Shown: piece by piece, positions 1 through 12,225 of the stretch | How the letters are laid out: each line of letters starts with the position of its first letter | Numbering within the stretch: the first letter of the stretch is position 1 | Assembly (NCBI GenBank): GCA_029379385.1 | Contig: CM055607.1 | Coordinates: 6,324,001 to 6,388,000 of the forward strand | Reading direction: 5' to 3' | Source: Quillaja saponaria | Taxonomy: Eukaryota > Streptophyta > Magnoliopsida > Fabales > Quillajaceae | Length of the DNA stretch: 64,000 nucleotides | Position numbers and translations under genes: made by a program | The notes under the pieces: model-generated | What the model saw: only the letters and a program-made list of their open reading frames with translations | Told to the model about the DNA's origin: nothing | Databases searched by the model: none

Positions 1-1391
1 AACATCATGTAATATGACTGCAGTTATGCATCTAAAAGTTTTGTATACAGGAGTATACTTCCAAAGAAGAGTTGTAAGCTAAAGATCATGGGTAAAACAC
101 GAGCAGGTTGTTTCCACCAAATTATATTGTTTATGCACTTCATGAGTTCACAACTTCTGATTAGCAAGTTGAAGTGAATCTTCTAACATAATGAACTAGA
201 GGTATAACATTCTTTACGAAATACTATTTCAAGCCTAACAGGCTTGTACTGTATGTATAGACTGTTGCGTACAATATACAAGCATTCTTAAGAAATTTAG
301 CAAATGTATACTGGGTGCCTGTATGTGGAATGGTGATTTCTACTAGGAAAGTTGCTTTAACAATTATATATTTCTAAGATCCTTATCATATGTATAAATT
401 AATATTTAGTGCAATAAACATTACAGTGATTACATAACTGATACAACACAAATGTACATAATTATTTTTCTTTTTTGGAACACAATATTTGATCAAAGTA
501 AACTTAGCATATCTATTCTAACATTTGACATCATTTTCTCAATTTACAATATCAGAGAATCTGGAATTCCAAAACAGAAGCAAAAGAAATTCTCATCAGA
601 TTGCTAACTGCAGTATACCATTACCATGCAAGATATTTAGATGACAGAGCAACAGAAAATTAACATGGAAAAAATTTCGGGATATCAGATATTAATCATA
701 AAATTACACCATCTAATACTTCATTTTTAATAATAAAAAAAAATTATCTCATTCCTTTTCCTTATTATTGCAATACAGAAGGGGTGGAGGAGGGAAGGTG
801 GTTTGGCTTCTAATAATGGGAAAAATCTGAGGACCTCCTCAAAGCAATAGACTTAAAAATTGGATGGAATATTTAATTGCTACTTGCTCTCTTATAATCC
901 ATACTCACTTCCGACTTTTCTGGCAATGTTCTTATCCATAATGTAGAAGCCTGCTTATTCTCCAAAATTTTGCCAATCCACATATTTCTTAATCAGTTGA
1001 TGTTTATCAAAACTTATGTTTCTAAAACCCAGTTTAAATCTTGAAAGCTTTGCCAAATAAACTTCAATATCATTCCAGTTAGGGATAACCATTTTTATTC
1101 TGTTTTTTTTTTTTTTTTTTTTTTCTTTTTACCCTGGGTAAGAAAGTTCTGCACAGGGGATGTTTTTTAAATGAGATTAGCAAACTTGCCTAACTAAGAA
1201 AAATAACAAAATCAATCAAACCTGAACTTAGCAAATAAAAGAAAGCAACAGTTTGAAATGTGAAAAGAAACTTAAAGAATATGATGCAAATTATGGAAAT
1301 GAGAAATGAAATAAATTATAAGAAGAACAGAATAAAATGACCATCCAGCTCGCGGAACAGTACTGGATAAAGAACAGACAGTTGAACTTAC
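1..1391 (-). other. EXO70A1 intron sequence (no exon seen)
   Basis: The region downstream of the last visible EXO70A1 exon begins with a GTAAGT donor on the minus strand and continues to the window edge. I found no stretch resembling the next conserved EXO70 exon. It contains a long T run near 1111-1132 and otherwise AT-rich sequence. It is best read as an intron that continues outside the window. Confidence 0.6.
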
Positions 1392-4300
1392 TCAAATAGA
1401 AACTTCACGTAGTTAATCACATAGCTCGTCAAAGGATGAACGGTTCCATCTGACACTGCAGTTTTTGTAGCATCCTTTTCAACAGCTTCTTCGAAATCTC
1501 CAAAGGTCTCCTGAGCTGTTTGGGCAAGCCGTTTTGTCAAACCCAACGCAGATTCTCTAATTTCATTACAAGCTTTACCTTTGAAAATTGCTTCAATCTG
1601 CAAGCATGTTCAATTTTAAAGTGATAAGAACATGGTACTTTTATCCAATTTGTTAACCGTAGCCCACATGATAAACAGCCACTTATGCTAGCTAGAGACT
1701 CGAGTAGAACAGATTGAGCAAATATTCATCTTAGAATGCTCAATCTGTCATTTGGATAGCGTTATCAAGTCATATATGCAAGCATGTATGAATTCACAGG
1801 AATGTATGAGAAAAGTATGCAGATACAAATTAAGAGATCACAAAGAATTCAGGATTTGTCACCACCAAAAAGTCCAAAATTATAAGCTTCTACAATTTTA
1901 TCAACATACTTAAATAGTTATCATTAATTCAGAAAAATCCATTTGCACCAATATTCCATTAACAAAAGATGCATAAATGATACAGGGCAACAATGATGCA
2001 ACTTTGCTCGAGAAGGAAAATCACACCTGTAGTATTTGAATATGATGTCCACAAAATGATCATGTACAGTCTTATGATATAAAGCGAACATAATATGCTT
2101 GTGGATGTGAAAACACATACCTCTGAATGGAGTTCTCTCATTATTTCATACATGTCCAGAAGTACAAATAACTTTTCTGGTGATCTCTTGCTTTTGGCAA
2201 TTGCATCTCCAAAACTAAGTAGCACTGAGACACTGCTTCTAGTAACTTCAGCAAAACACTGATCACGGAGAGAATCAAAGCCTTCAAACATTTGATCACA
2301 AACTTTGTGCTCTCCAGAAAACAACAATTTGACCTGTTCAATAAAAATATGGATATTTTTTATGTTTTTCAAAGCAGTATAAATGAGTAATTATAAATTC
2401 GGATGAATATTATAGCAATTACAATGATGACATGTTCACAAAGAACTTACAGCAATACGCATGAAATGAATCCAATTCCCAATTTTGGCCTCCAAAACCT
2501 CCCATTGCATTTTCTGAACATCATCTTTGCTAAGCTTCTCAACTCCCAGTTTGCGGAGGCTTTCTTCCAATACAATAGAACGAGTTTCCCTATACAGAAT
2601 AATAATGATAAACATGATGATACTTCTCAACAAACAGAATGATAAATGACCAAACACATTATATACATACATGTAGTTTTGGCTGTGTGGTATGTGTTAA
2701 AACAAGCATAAAAACAAAATATGTAGCTGTGCATCCAATAGTACCAATGTACATCACAAACATATGGGAAATGATAAGAAACATATGAAAGTTAGAAAAA
2801 AAGTTGTCATTTGACTGAAATAACAACAACGGTTTCATGTTTTAAACAATCACATCATATATTTGTCCGCCGTCCCATTTTCTGCCACTTGCTTCACTTT
2901 GTGGAAATTTAAGGAACCTCCAATTTTCTCAAAGACGCTCTTACACCTTTTCGAATTGCCCTTAGACCTTTCTGAATTTCAAAGGAGATACTTAAGGGCA
3001 ACGAAGGAACAATTTTTTTCCTTTCAAACTAACACATAATTTGGGACATCCCAGAAAGAAATGTAAGACACAACAAAAGGGACAGATAGAGTACTTTGAT
3101 TAGTCTCCCATTGGTGGAGGAAATTACTTTTCATTGGTTCGGGTAAATTCAATAAATATGTATTCAATGAATTAAAATTATACGAAAGATGACTGCATTG
3201 TGACTTCAAAGAATTGATAAAGATGAAACAAGAGATATCAGAAGAGCAGGGAGCATCATAAAAGTTTTTTCACATTAATATGTCTCCTTTATTTCTGTTT
3301 TGATCTTCCTTTTCACCTTTATGGTGAAAGCAATCAGTTTGCAACCATGGGGTTAATGGAATTATAAACATAAATCAGTTAATAAAAGAATATAAAAGAG
3401 CTGTTATTCTATCACCTAAGTTATCTATTTTTGAATCTCAAGAGTTCAGAATAATAAGTTTGTAACTTCCAAATAAAACTAAATCATAGCAAAAGTAGAA
3501 AGATATGATTACAGTTATTGAACCAATCTCATCCATTATAGAAAAATTGAATTGAAAGCATACTAAGTACTAGTTCAATAAATTCTAAATATACTATTAC
3601 AGATATATCAATAGAATTGCAATTCAAGTTAAGACATGATTCTTATCAATCAATAAGAAAAAGAACAGAACTTAGCAAAAAAAAAAAGAAAAAAGAAAAG
3701 AAAGATGTTTATATATATATATATAAGGATAAAACTAGGTAGAAGATTTCAGATCCAACCAAACATCCAAACTTTTGATTAAATGAGGAAAAATAATTGA
3801 TCGACAACAAACATTTTCTCGTTTTAATTGATCCAATGACACCTGCACCTATATAAGCCATAGTCCCGCAGCGAAAGATGAAAAAATAAAAGCTTGAATA
3901 CCACTTGTTATAATCAAAGACCATCACTGTTGTCGAAGACATGAAAAATACTAAAGAAAATTAGAACTACGACTAATTCATCAGCTACTCTATTTCAGAG
4001 AAGTTGAAAACTATGTAAAAGGGTTTTGTCAAATATACTGACATTATTTGTACCAAAATTAATATATATATATATATATTTATAGACATTATTTGGTTAA
4101 AACTCTGGTTGGTTAAATGCATTTACCAAAATAGCCTAATCCTTTAAGGGATTTGTTTCAGAGCATATCTCCTGTCTCTTTTTCTCTTTTCATATTCCCC
4201 AGGTTGTTAGAATCTTATGATTTGTAATTCAAATCTTATTTGATTCAATTCATATGCCAATAGATGTAAATATTATGGGTGAATCAAAACTACAACCAAA

Positions 4301-7300
4301 TTTATGATTCATGATTCGAATCTTATGATTATCTGTGATTCTTAATTTGTTGGACCATACCCAAATCTAAATGTACCCATCAAATCTCAATTAGACCCGA
4401 CATGTTTAAAAAACTAAATTATTATTTTTCTATCTTTAAAGTGCATTTTCTACAGTCTCAATGTATTTTTAGAGCAATTTCATAAATGATTGGGTTGCTA
4501 TTTTTCAAAGATGAGAGGAAGAGTAAGACATTTTTCTCAAGACACAAAATACTTGCTTTAGAGCCAAGTTCCTTTTCTATTGGCCAGATGATCATTGGTA
4601 TGTTAAGATATCTCATTTTCAATGAATTTGTTATTGTTACTTCTATAAATTTTATTTGGAATTGACTTGAAAATTTTATACACAATCTTATAATTCAATT
4701 CTCAATTCACAAAATCAAGATTTCGATTCACGATTTGAATCTAATTTGACAACTTTGCTCCTCCCCTACACAATACATTTTTTTCCTCATACAAGCCAAA
4801 ACATAATTGAATTACACACCATTCACAAACCCTGATCAGACATCATTTTCTGTCAGTTTCCAATCATTATTAACCACTAAGGCACCAACACGCTCCAAAA
4901 AAAAAAGCTTCCATCCATTTCATTAACATTGCCATATCAGAAAACAAAGGGTTAAATTACTTCACAAATTAAAAATTATAGCATGATCACTATACAGGTG
5001 CCAAACGATCAATTAACTTAATTATGCAACCAGTTTTTTTTTTTTTTTAACTTAATGTAGCATAATGATCATAATAAGAATGTAACCTCGTATAATTGCC
5101 AACTAAAGAAGAGGCAACTAGATATATTTTTTACTTATAACAAAAAAAACTAACGAACAAGCTTTCCACCTGTAAATTTTGAGTAACTGCTGTTCATGAC
5201 CTGCTTGAACCATTTGCTTGGCTAAATCATGGAGAAGTGGCAAAACCCGTGGTGGTATAAGAGCGGGAGGTGTGTAAACAACAGCATCTGTTTCTCTGTT
5301 TTGGTGATCAGCATGATTATGGGAAGAATGAGTCTTGCCATTTATGTCACCCTCGTGACCAGGTGAACCTGAGGACGGTCGCAACGAGTTTGGAAGGCAA
5401 TCAAAAAGACGTTCAGGTTCCACAGGCTTGCTGTGATTTCCCAAAGAAAAGAAAGATGAAAGGAAATAAAAAATCTTAGAAATTATTTTCATTGCTAAGA
5501 AATTAAATTTAGTTCGTTAAACAGCAAAATACAGAAGCCAATTGCATAAGTGTTGTGCCAAAGATGCATCATTAACCCTTTTTATGTTCACAAGAATTGA
5601 TATTTTATGTAACCAATGTATTTGTGCAATTCCAAAACATGAGAACAAATCTTATTTATGAAATCCCTTCTATGAAAAATTGCAGAACTCCCTGGTGCTT
5701 TATACCAATTTACACAAAAAATCATGATTTTAAAATTTGTGAAAGATACATTTGACAGAGACAGAAATGCTAATTCTAGCCTTAACCTACGTTCAATTAC
5801 TCTTTTCTTAAAGTTTCGTTGTATGTCTCACAGGTTTACTTGCACATTACAACTCTTAGGGTCACCCTTACATTGAAAAACTTATCAAAGTAATTTTTCT
5901 ATCTTTCCTTAATCTCTCCACTTCAATCAAAACATTATTATACTCATCTTTGATAAAATTCACAAAGTTCATATCTCTACTTTTCTTTTCTAGCAACTTA
6001 ACACGCCTATACACTCTAAATCTAGCTTCTCTTACAAGCTTCATTCATTCATTCGTTGTTTCCTTCTTTGCTACTTTGTATTCTTCATAACAACCCTCAT
6101 TTCTATACTTACATCACTTTAATTATCCTCCTTATTTCCTTCACAGATTCTTAGACCTCTTCATTCCACCACCTTGATTTTTATTCTATAGCTCCACCTC
6201 CCCATATATTCTCCCAGAACTTCCTGAACAACTTTTTATACAAACTGCCATCTCATTCCAAATTAATTTTGCATCCTCATCCAAGTCCCACCTACATTCC
6301 TTAATCATTCTCTACTTAAATACTACCCTGCTTATCTCTTTCAAATCTAAAGGCAAAAAGACATTTGAGAGGTATTTATAACTTTGTATATGCTAATGCC
6401 CTCCTCAGGGCTTCATACTCCTTGTGGTGGCATAACACATGGCCTATATGATTTTAAATGGGGCGGAATCAAAACTAGATCATGTTTGAATTCATGAGCT
6501 CATGCTCTGATACCATAAAGAAACTACGACAGATTGGTTTTGGAAGAATTCAAAATCACTTTCCTTTCTGAATTAACTGGTTCAAATTCTAAGTGATCTG
6601 TACAACAGAAAATACTGTGAGCAATTTCTTGAATCACTTCATTAGAAAACTGTAAAACTATGATGATTTAGTATCTTGAATCACTTTATTTCAGTGAAGA
6701 ATTGGTCTCTCTTAAAGTACCAACAAAGAATCTACAATCCTTAGACAGCAAAAATGGTGAATAAATTGGAGCTAGCAACTAGCCCCCAGGCTGCACCTTC
6801 TCTTTCAAGTTTATAAGCTAAGGTATTGATGACCTTAATTCTTAATACCATGATATAAGGAAACATTTTTCTGATGAAGTTACGGATGCAAAAAATTTTA
6901 GCGATAAAATGCCAAAAGGACATGATGAACAAGATTGAAGGACCATAACACCAAAGTATAAACCTGTACGATGACAATAGCTGCTTAAATTCATCTTCTA
7001 GCTTTGAGATAGCCTTCGCAAGTAAACTATTTGCCTGGTTGACAACCCCATCACCACCCTTAAAGCCTTTGTTGCTGCTAAAAAAATGAATATTGCTTCT
7101 TAGCTGGTCAATTGCTTCTAAATAACTCTCCACATTTTCATGTGGCCCTCTAAGTATTTTTGCCTCTGCCTGCGTATTTGAAGGTGATAGTGTTAACCAA
7201 TAATTTTTAACAACAAGAACAATGGTGGCTTATCAACTCCAATTGTTTTATCCAATAATAGGTCAAATATAGTGGCGTCCCATCAAATACAGGTGGCTAA

Positions 7301-8189
7301 TGTGTTTTGAGAAAAAAGATGCAATTGTGCTACAATACCACTAAACTACTCAAGACACACCGCTCAAGGAAAGGAGCTGGAATGCTTTCAGTTTCATAAT
7401 GTAAAAACAAACAAAGTGAAGAGTGATTTAGCCTGGCTCCATTTTAGACTGACACCCAAGAGAAAGCAGCACAAATAGGCTAAATTCTTAGATGTATTCA
7501 GAAACTTAATTTATTACTACATCCTAAATAAACAATGGAAGGTAAACATAAAAAAGATAAAAACCAAGCTAACTTAAAATGCATAAATAAATTCTTAAAA
7601 AATAAGCATAAAATCTACTAATACAATAATGTGAATCAACCTGACGAGACCGATCAAATTGTGCCAATATGACCTCTGCAGCCTTCAAAGTCTTATCAAT
7701 ATTCTCATGAGCTTTCCGAATAGAATGTGTTCTAATCTGTAAATCCAAAATGAAGATGCAGCAGTCAAATGGGAACATATAAATGAGCTAAAAGTCAATA
7801 TCCCGATCTGCTGTTTGGTTCCTTAGAAAATGTATGAAAATTTACACAAAAATGTAAAACAAAGCTTCTTCAACCTTTTTAGTAAAAGGGAGTCAACCCA
7901 ACCAATTCGAGTTCATATAGTTGAGTACAATTAAGGGCAGTTTCTATGTTTTTCATTCTTTCCTTTTTGTGAGAAATTTTCTCGGAAATCAAACAGAAAA
8001 TGGGATGGAAAAAGAATAGAATAGGACCTGGGTTGGACGCATAGCGGTCTCTAAGGCAGAGAGACGGTGGTCAAAGGAGCCAAGGATCGAGACCACGTTG
8101 TCTGTGATGGTTTGGCTTTTCTGCAGTGACTCTCTCATGGTGGCTGCTTTTTCGCTAAGTGAATCTAAGCCCTTTACTGCCATTCCCAT
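1392..8189 (-). CDS. EXO70A1: EXO70A1-like exocyst subunit (3'-truncated by window)
   Basis: This is an exocyst subunit of the EXO70 family, which tethers secretory vesicles at the plasma membrane. Seven exons join in phase: 8028-8189, 7641-7736, 6964-7169, 5170-5430, 2451-2589, 2121-2333 and 1392-1597. They encode about 427 residues, roughly two thirds of the usual 638. The N-terminal coiled region carries the A1-clade signature (SLQKSQTITDNVVSILGSFD, then ETAMRPTQ and IRTHSIRKAHENID). Later exons carry RVLPLLHDLAKQMVQAG, ESLRKLGVEKLSKDDVQ and LTKRLAQTAQETFGDFEEAV. The region after LRPSS has an acidic, His-rich insert (residues about 225-245), which is normally variable. A second ATG lies two codons after the first (MGMAV). 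The introns are enlarged by repeats. The remaining C-terminal exons lie beyond position 1. Subclade A1 is likely from remembered Arabidopsis sequence, not from an alignment. Confidence 0.93.
5745..6380 (-). mobile_element. Degenerate RTE-type LINE fragment in EXO70A1 intron
   Basis: Read on the minus strand, this stretch shows broken reading frames resembling the segment just before the reverse transcriptase of plant RTE-like LINEs. It has a Trp-Trp-Asn-Glu-Glu motif (RWWNEEV), EEYKVAKKE, LVREARFRVYRRV, FVNFIKDE and YFDKFFNV, in the expected order but in shifting frames with stops. It lies in the intron between EXO70A1 exons 3 and 4. Identification rests on motif memory and the copy is clearly dead. 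Confidence 0.6.
6400..6660 (-). mobile_element. Possible LTR-retrotransposon remnant (initiator-Met PBS-like)
   Basis: On the minus strand the sequence at 6504-6515 reads TGGTATCAGAGC, the classic primer-binding site complementary to plant initiator methionine tRNA. It is followed by ATGAGCTC. The bases upstream on that strand could be the end of a decayed LTR. No partner LTR or coding domain was found, so this is a weak call. Confidence 0.3.
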
Positions 8190-9794
8190 CTTCTCTACTC
8201 TCTGTTTCTTTCTTAGGTTGAGTCTTGACAGGGAATTACAGAGGAAATAGGAGAAGAGGAGGAGAATGGTAGTTAATACTTTTTATTTTCCGTCGATGGC
8301 CCACACTGCCATTTTTGAGACTTCTTCCGCTTCGGAGGACAATTCGTGTCTTCACTTTGACAGGGTGTTTTTCTAGTCTTCCATAGTCTTTTCTTTGTTT
8401 CTCTATATTTTCTGCACATTTGTAAATTGTGATTATTATTTTATTTTATTTTATTTTGGTTAACAAATTGTAATTATTATAATCTAATATTGATCAGATT
8501 TTACTTTTACTTTTTTTTTTTTTCATAAGTATTCTTATACTCTTTTAGTGTAAGTCTAATTTTATTTAGGATTCGAGATTGTCCCTTCTAACAAAATATT
8601 TTTTAGCGAGCTTGAACCATAACATTAGAAAGATTTCTCAACTGTTTAGCTCAACTCATCAATTAAACGTCTTATAGGTGAATTTTACTTTTTGGAGACA
8701 ATTATGTATTATAGCCACTTTTTTGATAACATGGATTATAGCCACTTAATGATTTATCATATGTAATTTTTTTTTTTTTTTTTTTTTTTTTTTGTTTCTC
8801 ACATTTTTTGGGTATGGAACTAATCTTGTTTCAGGTTTCGTAACTCACTCTTCCCAAAAGTGTTTCATGCGGTATCAAATCCTTGACATTGCAAAAACTC
8901 TTCAACTACAGTGCTCAAGCGAAATTTATCACTTGAACCGTGTATTCTTGGGTATCATATATAAATTGTAATTATTTATCATTGAGTGTAAAATTTATAT
9001 CAAGTATTTGAGTTTTTCTAAGATATATAATACAAAATTTATTTATCTCATTTTTCCTCTAATTTGAAAAGGACAATATTTAGGACATCTGATTTTGTTG
9101 GATGATTATAGAATATCCAAGGCATATTTAATTCTAAATTTTTAATTTTTATAATATTTATAAACAAAATAACCAACCTAAATGTATAGTTGAATAAACT
9201 TGGGTATGACAATTCTTCAAGAATTGCTTAACATTTCAATATAAATTAGTAACTTTTTTTCATCCAAACATTTTTTTTGTCTTTCTTCCATCAAACTTGA
9301 AAAGTTAAAACTTAAAATTGCTTTCCAAAAATTTATTTATTTCACCATAAGAGATGCAAATAAATGTTTTATTTTTCCTTCTAGACATTATGTCTCGAGT
9401 CCACAGCTGCATCGATCAATTGAAACATGTAAAATATATTTGTAAAAAAAACACCAACCAATTGATGTGAGAAAAAAAAGTAACATCTTTGATTCAGATA
9501 AAATATATTTTTTTTTTATAAAAAAATAAAATACCAACAAACAAATCTAAGTTTTTTTTCTATTTTCTCTCTAACTTTATCAAAATATCCCTTTCCATAT
9601 GCTAGCTAGGATATCACCATGGCATAAAATAACACCATTAAAAAAAGAAAGAAGAATAAACATAAATTTGTTTAAATCAGTAATAATAGAAAAAGAAAAA
9701 GTTAAGAAATTTACTTAGAGTTCAAATTCTTAATTTATTTTTCTGTTCTTCGAGAGAAGTTGTTTTTATTAACTAAGAGATCTGATTATTACAT
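8190..9794. other. Intergenic, EXO70A1 upstream region
   Basis: No coding exon was recognised. The part next to the EXO70A1 start (8190-8400) is C/T-rich on the minus strand and should hold its 5' UTR and promoter. The rest is AT-rich with T homopolymers near 8510-8523 and 8767-8793. Confidence 0.5.
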
Positions 9795-12225
9795 TCAAAA
9801 AGATTCATACACCCAGTCTTCTGGTAAATATTGCGCTGGATCCAGTTGAGCTATTTCTTGTTTTGTCAAAGTGTTTTTTTCACCGAGACACTTCATCTCC
9901 CTCCCTTGCGCAATCTTTCCATCTACTCATTTAAAAAATAATAATAATTAAAAAAAAAAAAAAAACTCTTCAAAACAATATACAGATTAAAAAAATTGAT
10001 AAGCATGTCACACTATTTTATAAGAATTTAAATTTAGTTGGTCTAAAATAAATTATTTGTACCGAAATTAAAAAATTTATGAAAATTTTATTCACAAAAT
10101 TTTTCTGACACGACCCTTCTAAGAAGAGACAAACTCATAAAATTAGTAAAAAAGAGTATATATACTTATCACTAGGTCAACACTTAAGAGTATATTAAAT
10201 TCTTAAATTTATTTTTAACTATTTCTATAATTTTTTAATATTTTAAAAACACTTTACTTATTACTATTATTGTATTTAAACTACCAAATAATTAGTTATA
10301 ACTTTGAGAAACATCTTAATTGGTTGTCATATCCTACATTATTGTGTTAGCAATTTTTTATAATACAATATTGTGGAGAAAAATGCTTAATGACAATGAA
10401 TAATCTAAACATAATTATTATAGTTGCTACTAGATTTGTTATATTAAATAAACAATTATGAGGACTGTTTGGATTCACTGCTTAGGAGGTGCGTTCTGCA
10501 ACTTGAGACGAAGACGCAGCCGCACGCCGCGGCTGGTGTCCCATGCCGTGGCTCATTATTTTTTATATGTCGTTTATGTTTTGGTTTCATTTTATTTTTG
10601 TCTCTCTACCAACAAAGGTTTTGGACGATGCAAACATGCACAGAAAATGAATGTATCTTTTTATAATTTACACATAATTTTTTTTTAAACATAATCACAA
10701 ATCATAATTTTTAGGCAATCTCAACACACTTAAAATATATACGATAAGATAGAAACCATAATTCTCGCCTTACAGTCAATTCAAATAAAAACTATGGATA
10801 ACTGATGAATGTTAATGAATCATTTCTTAAATGGTATATTAATAATTACAAAAAGAAATTCATATAACTTCAATAAATTCTAATTTCTATTAATGATTAT
10901 GAATTTAATTTATACACATCACATAATTTACAAGCAAAAAAAGAAACAATAAAGTCTATATTCATTAATTACATATGTGGGATCAGAGGAATCAATATTA
11001 TAATTAAATGCTAACTCTAATTTAGAAAGGAAATTTGACTAAAACCAAGGCATCATTATGTAATTTCAATCACAACATAAAAAAGACAAATTATTATTGG
11101 TTGGATTAATTTTTAACGATATAATAGAACAAGACAATAGAAAAAAGTGTTTTGTTTTTCAAATAATAATTAAAAAAATGACTATGAACTAAAAACAATT
11201 TGAACTCTTAACATTTATAGTAATAGATTTTGATAACTTACTCTTTCTTTTTGGTGGACTTTGATGTTGAAGGTAATGATTTGTAGCCTCTTCAAGATTT
11301 GTAGAATAGGTAGGAAGATAGACACCAGTTCCTACTGATCTGGCCATGAAAGGATGTATCTGCCTACCAAATTGCATTGGCCCTGGATAAAATTGTTGCA
11401 TTGGCAAAATTGGATATCTCATTTCTTTAAACCCCTACAAAATTAAAGGGAACAAAGATATAGGTTGTTTGATAGAAATTCACACATAATTAATATATAG
11501 GTTAAAAAACTTTGAAGATGAGATAGTTCATTTTTAAACGAGAATGAGTTGGCGGAGGTGACGATGTAAAATTATTTAACTCATAAATACTATGGTTAAT
11601 GTTGTAGCAACATGATCAAGAACACCAACCTTATTTGGCTTGAACCCACACCATGTCAAACTCGTGACACTAGTTTTTGTAGTTTCAAACATAAGAGATG
11701 CTCGAATCAGCATAGAAAATAACAAAAATTTAACAATTGGGAAAATTTATTTACATATAACTAGTAACAAAAATTAAAATAAATTCAATCATATTGGGGA
11801 AAAACTAAGTGTGAAGTTGGAAAATTTCAAAAAAATAAAAATTCTTTGGTTTACTTCGAGAACTATGACTTAGATCTTATAAAATTAAAACTAGCCAATA
11901 CTTATGATAAAAACCTTGAAAGGAAGTATATTCATAATTAATTTAAAGAGAAAATGTTCTATATAATCATCTTAATATTAGCATCACAATATGAAAACTA
12001 AATCTAAGTAGAAGGGGGTAAAACCTCAAGAGGCAAAGCTCTGTTAATAAAATTTTCTGGAACAATTTCAGTTTGTCATAGATCATAAATGAAACCACCA
12101 ATGGAAGCTTCATAGAAATTCAATCTAGGCAAAAAATTTGTTGAGGCGATTCCTTGACTCACGTTTTGAGAAAGCCAATTTAGGCCATTCTCTGATTTTG
12201 AAGGATAGTCTTTCATGTTTTTCAT
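9795..12225 (-). pseudogene. Three-exon plant gene with in-frame TGA (GTGVYLP-motif protein)
   Basis: Three minus-strand exons fit together in phase: 12025-12225 (starts ATG, ends GAG before GTTTTA), 11242-11434 (acceptor TTTTGTAG, donor GTAAGT) and 9795-9922 (acceptor GAGTAG, ends TGA). The joined frame has 174 codons including the final stop. Codon 50 (12076-12078) is TGA in an otherwise protein-like context (NFYEASIGGFIYDL, stop, QTEIVPENFINRALPLE). A TGG-to-TGA change of a tryptophan is the simplest reading. The middle exon is rich in Pro, Met and Gln (LPMQQFYPGPMQ) and has GTGVYLP followed by PPKRK. The last exon ends LPEDWVYESF. A strong GTGAGT donor at 12162-12161, also phase 0, would splice out the stop and leave a 127-residue protein. 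I do not recognise a named family. It could be a pseudogene or a gene rescued by alternative splicing. Confidence 0.6.
10455..10560. repeat. GC-rich island in AT-rich intron, possible MITE remnant
   Basis: About 100 bases rich in GC (CGCAGCCGC, CGCCGCGGCTGG) sit inside the second intron of the stop-containing gene, surrounded by very AT-rich DNA. The start resembles TIR-like ends of short DNA elements (ACTGTTTGGATTCACTG), but no opposite end was found. Confidence 0.25.

Noticed and set aside
10458..10688. Open frame on the plus strand over the GC-rich island
   Set aside because: It lies in an intron of the minus-strand gene, the composition drives the frame, and the protein resembles nothing known.
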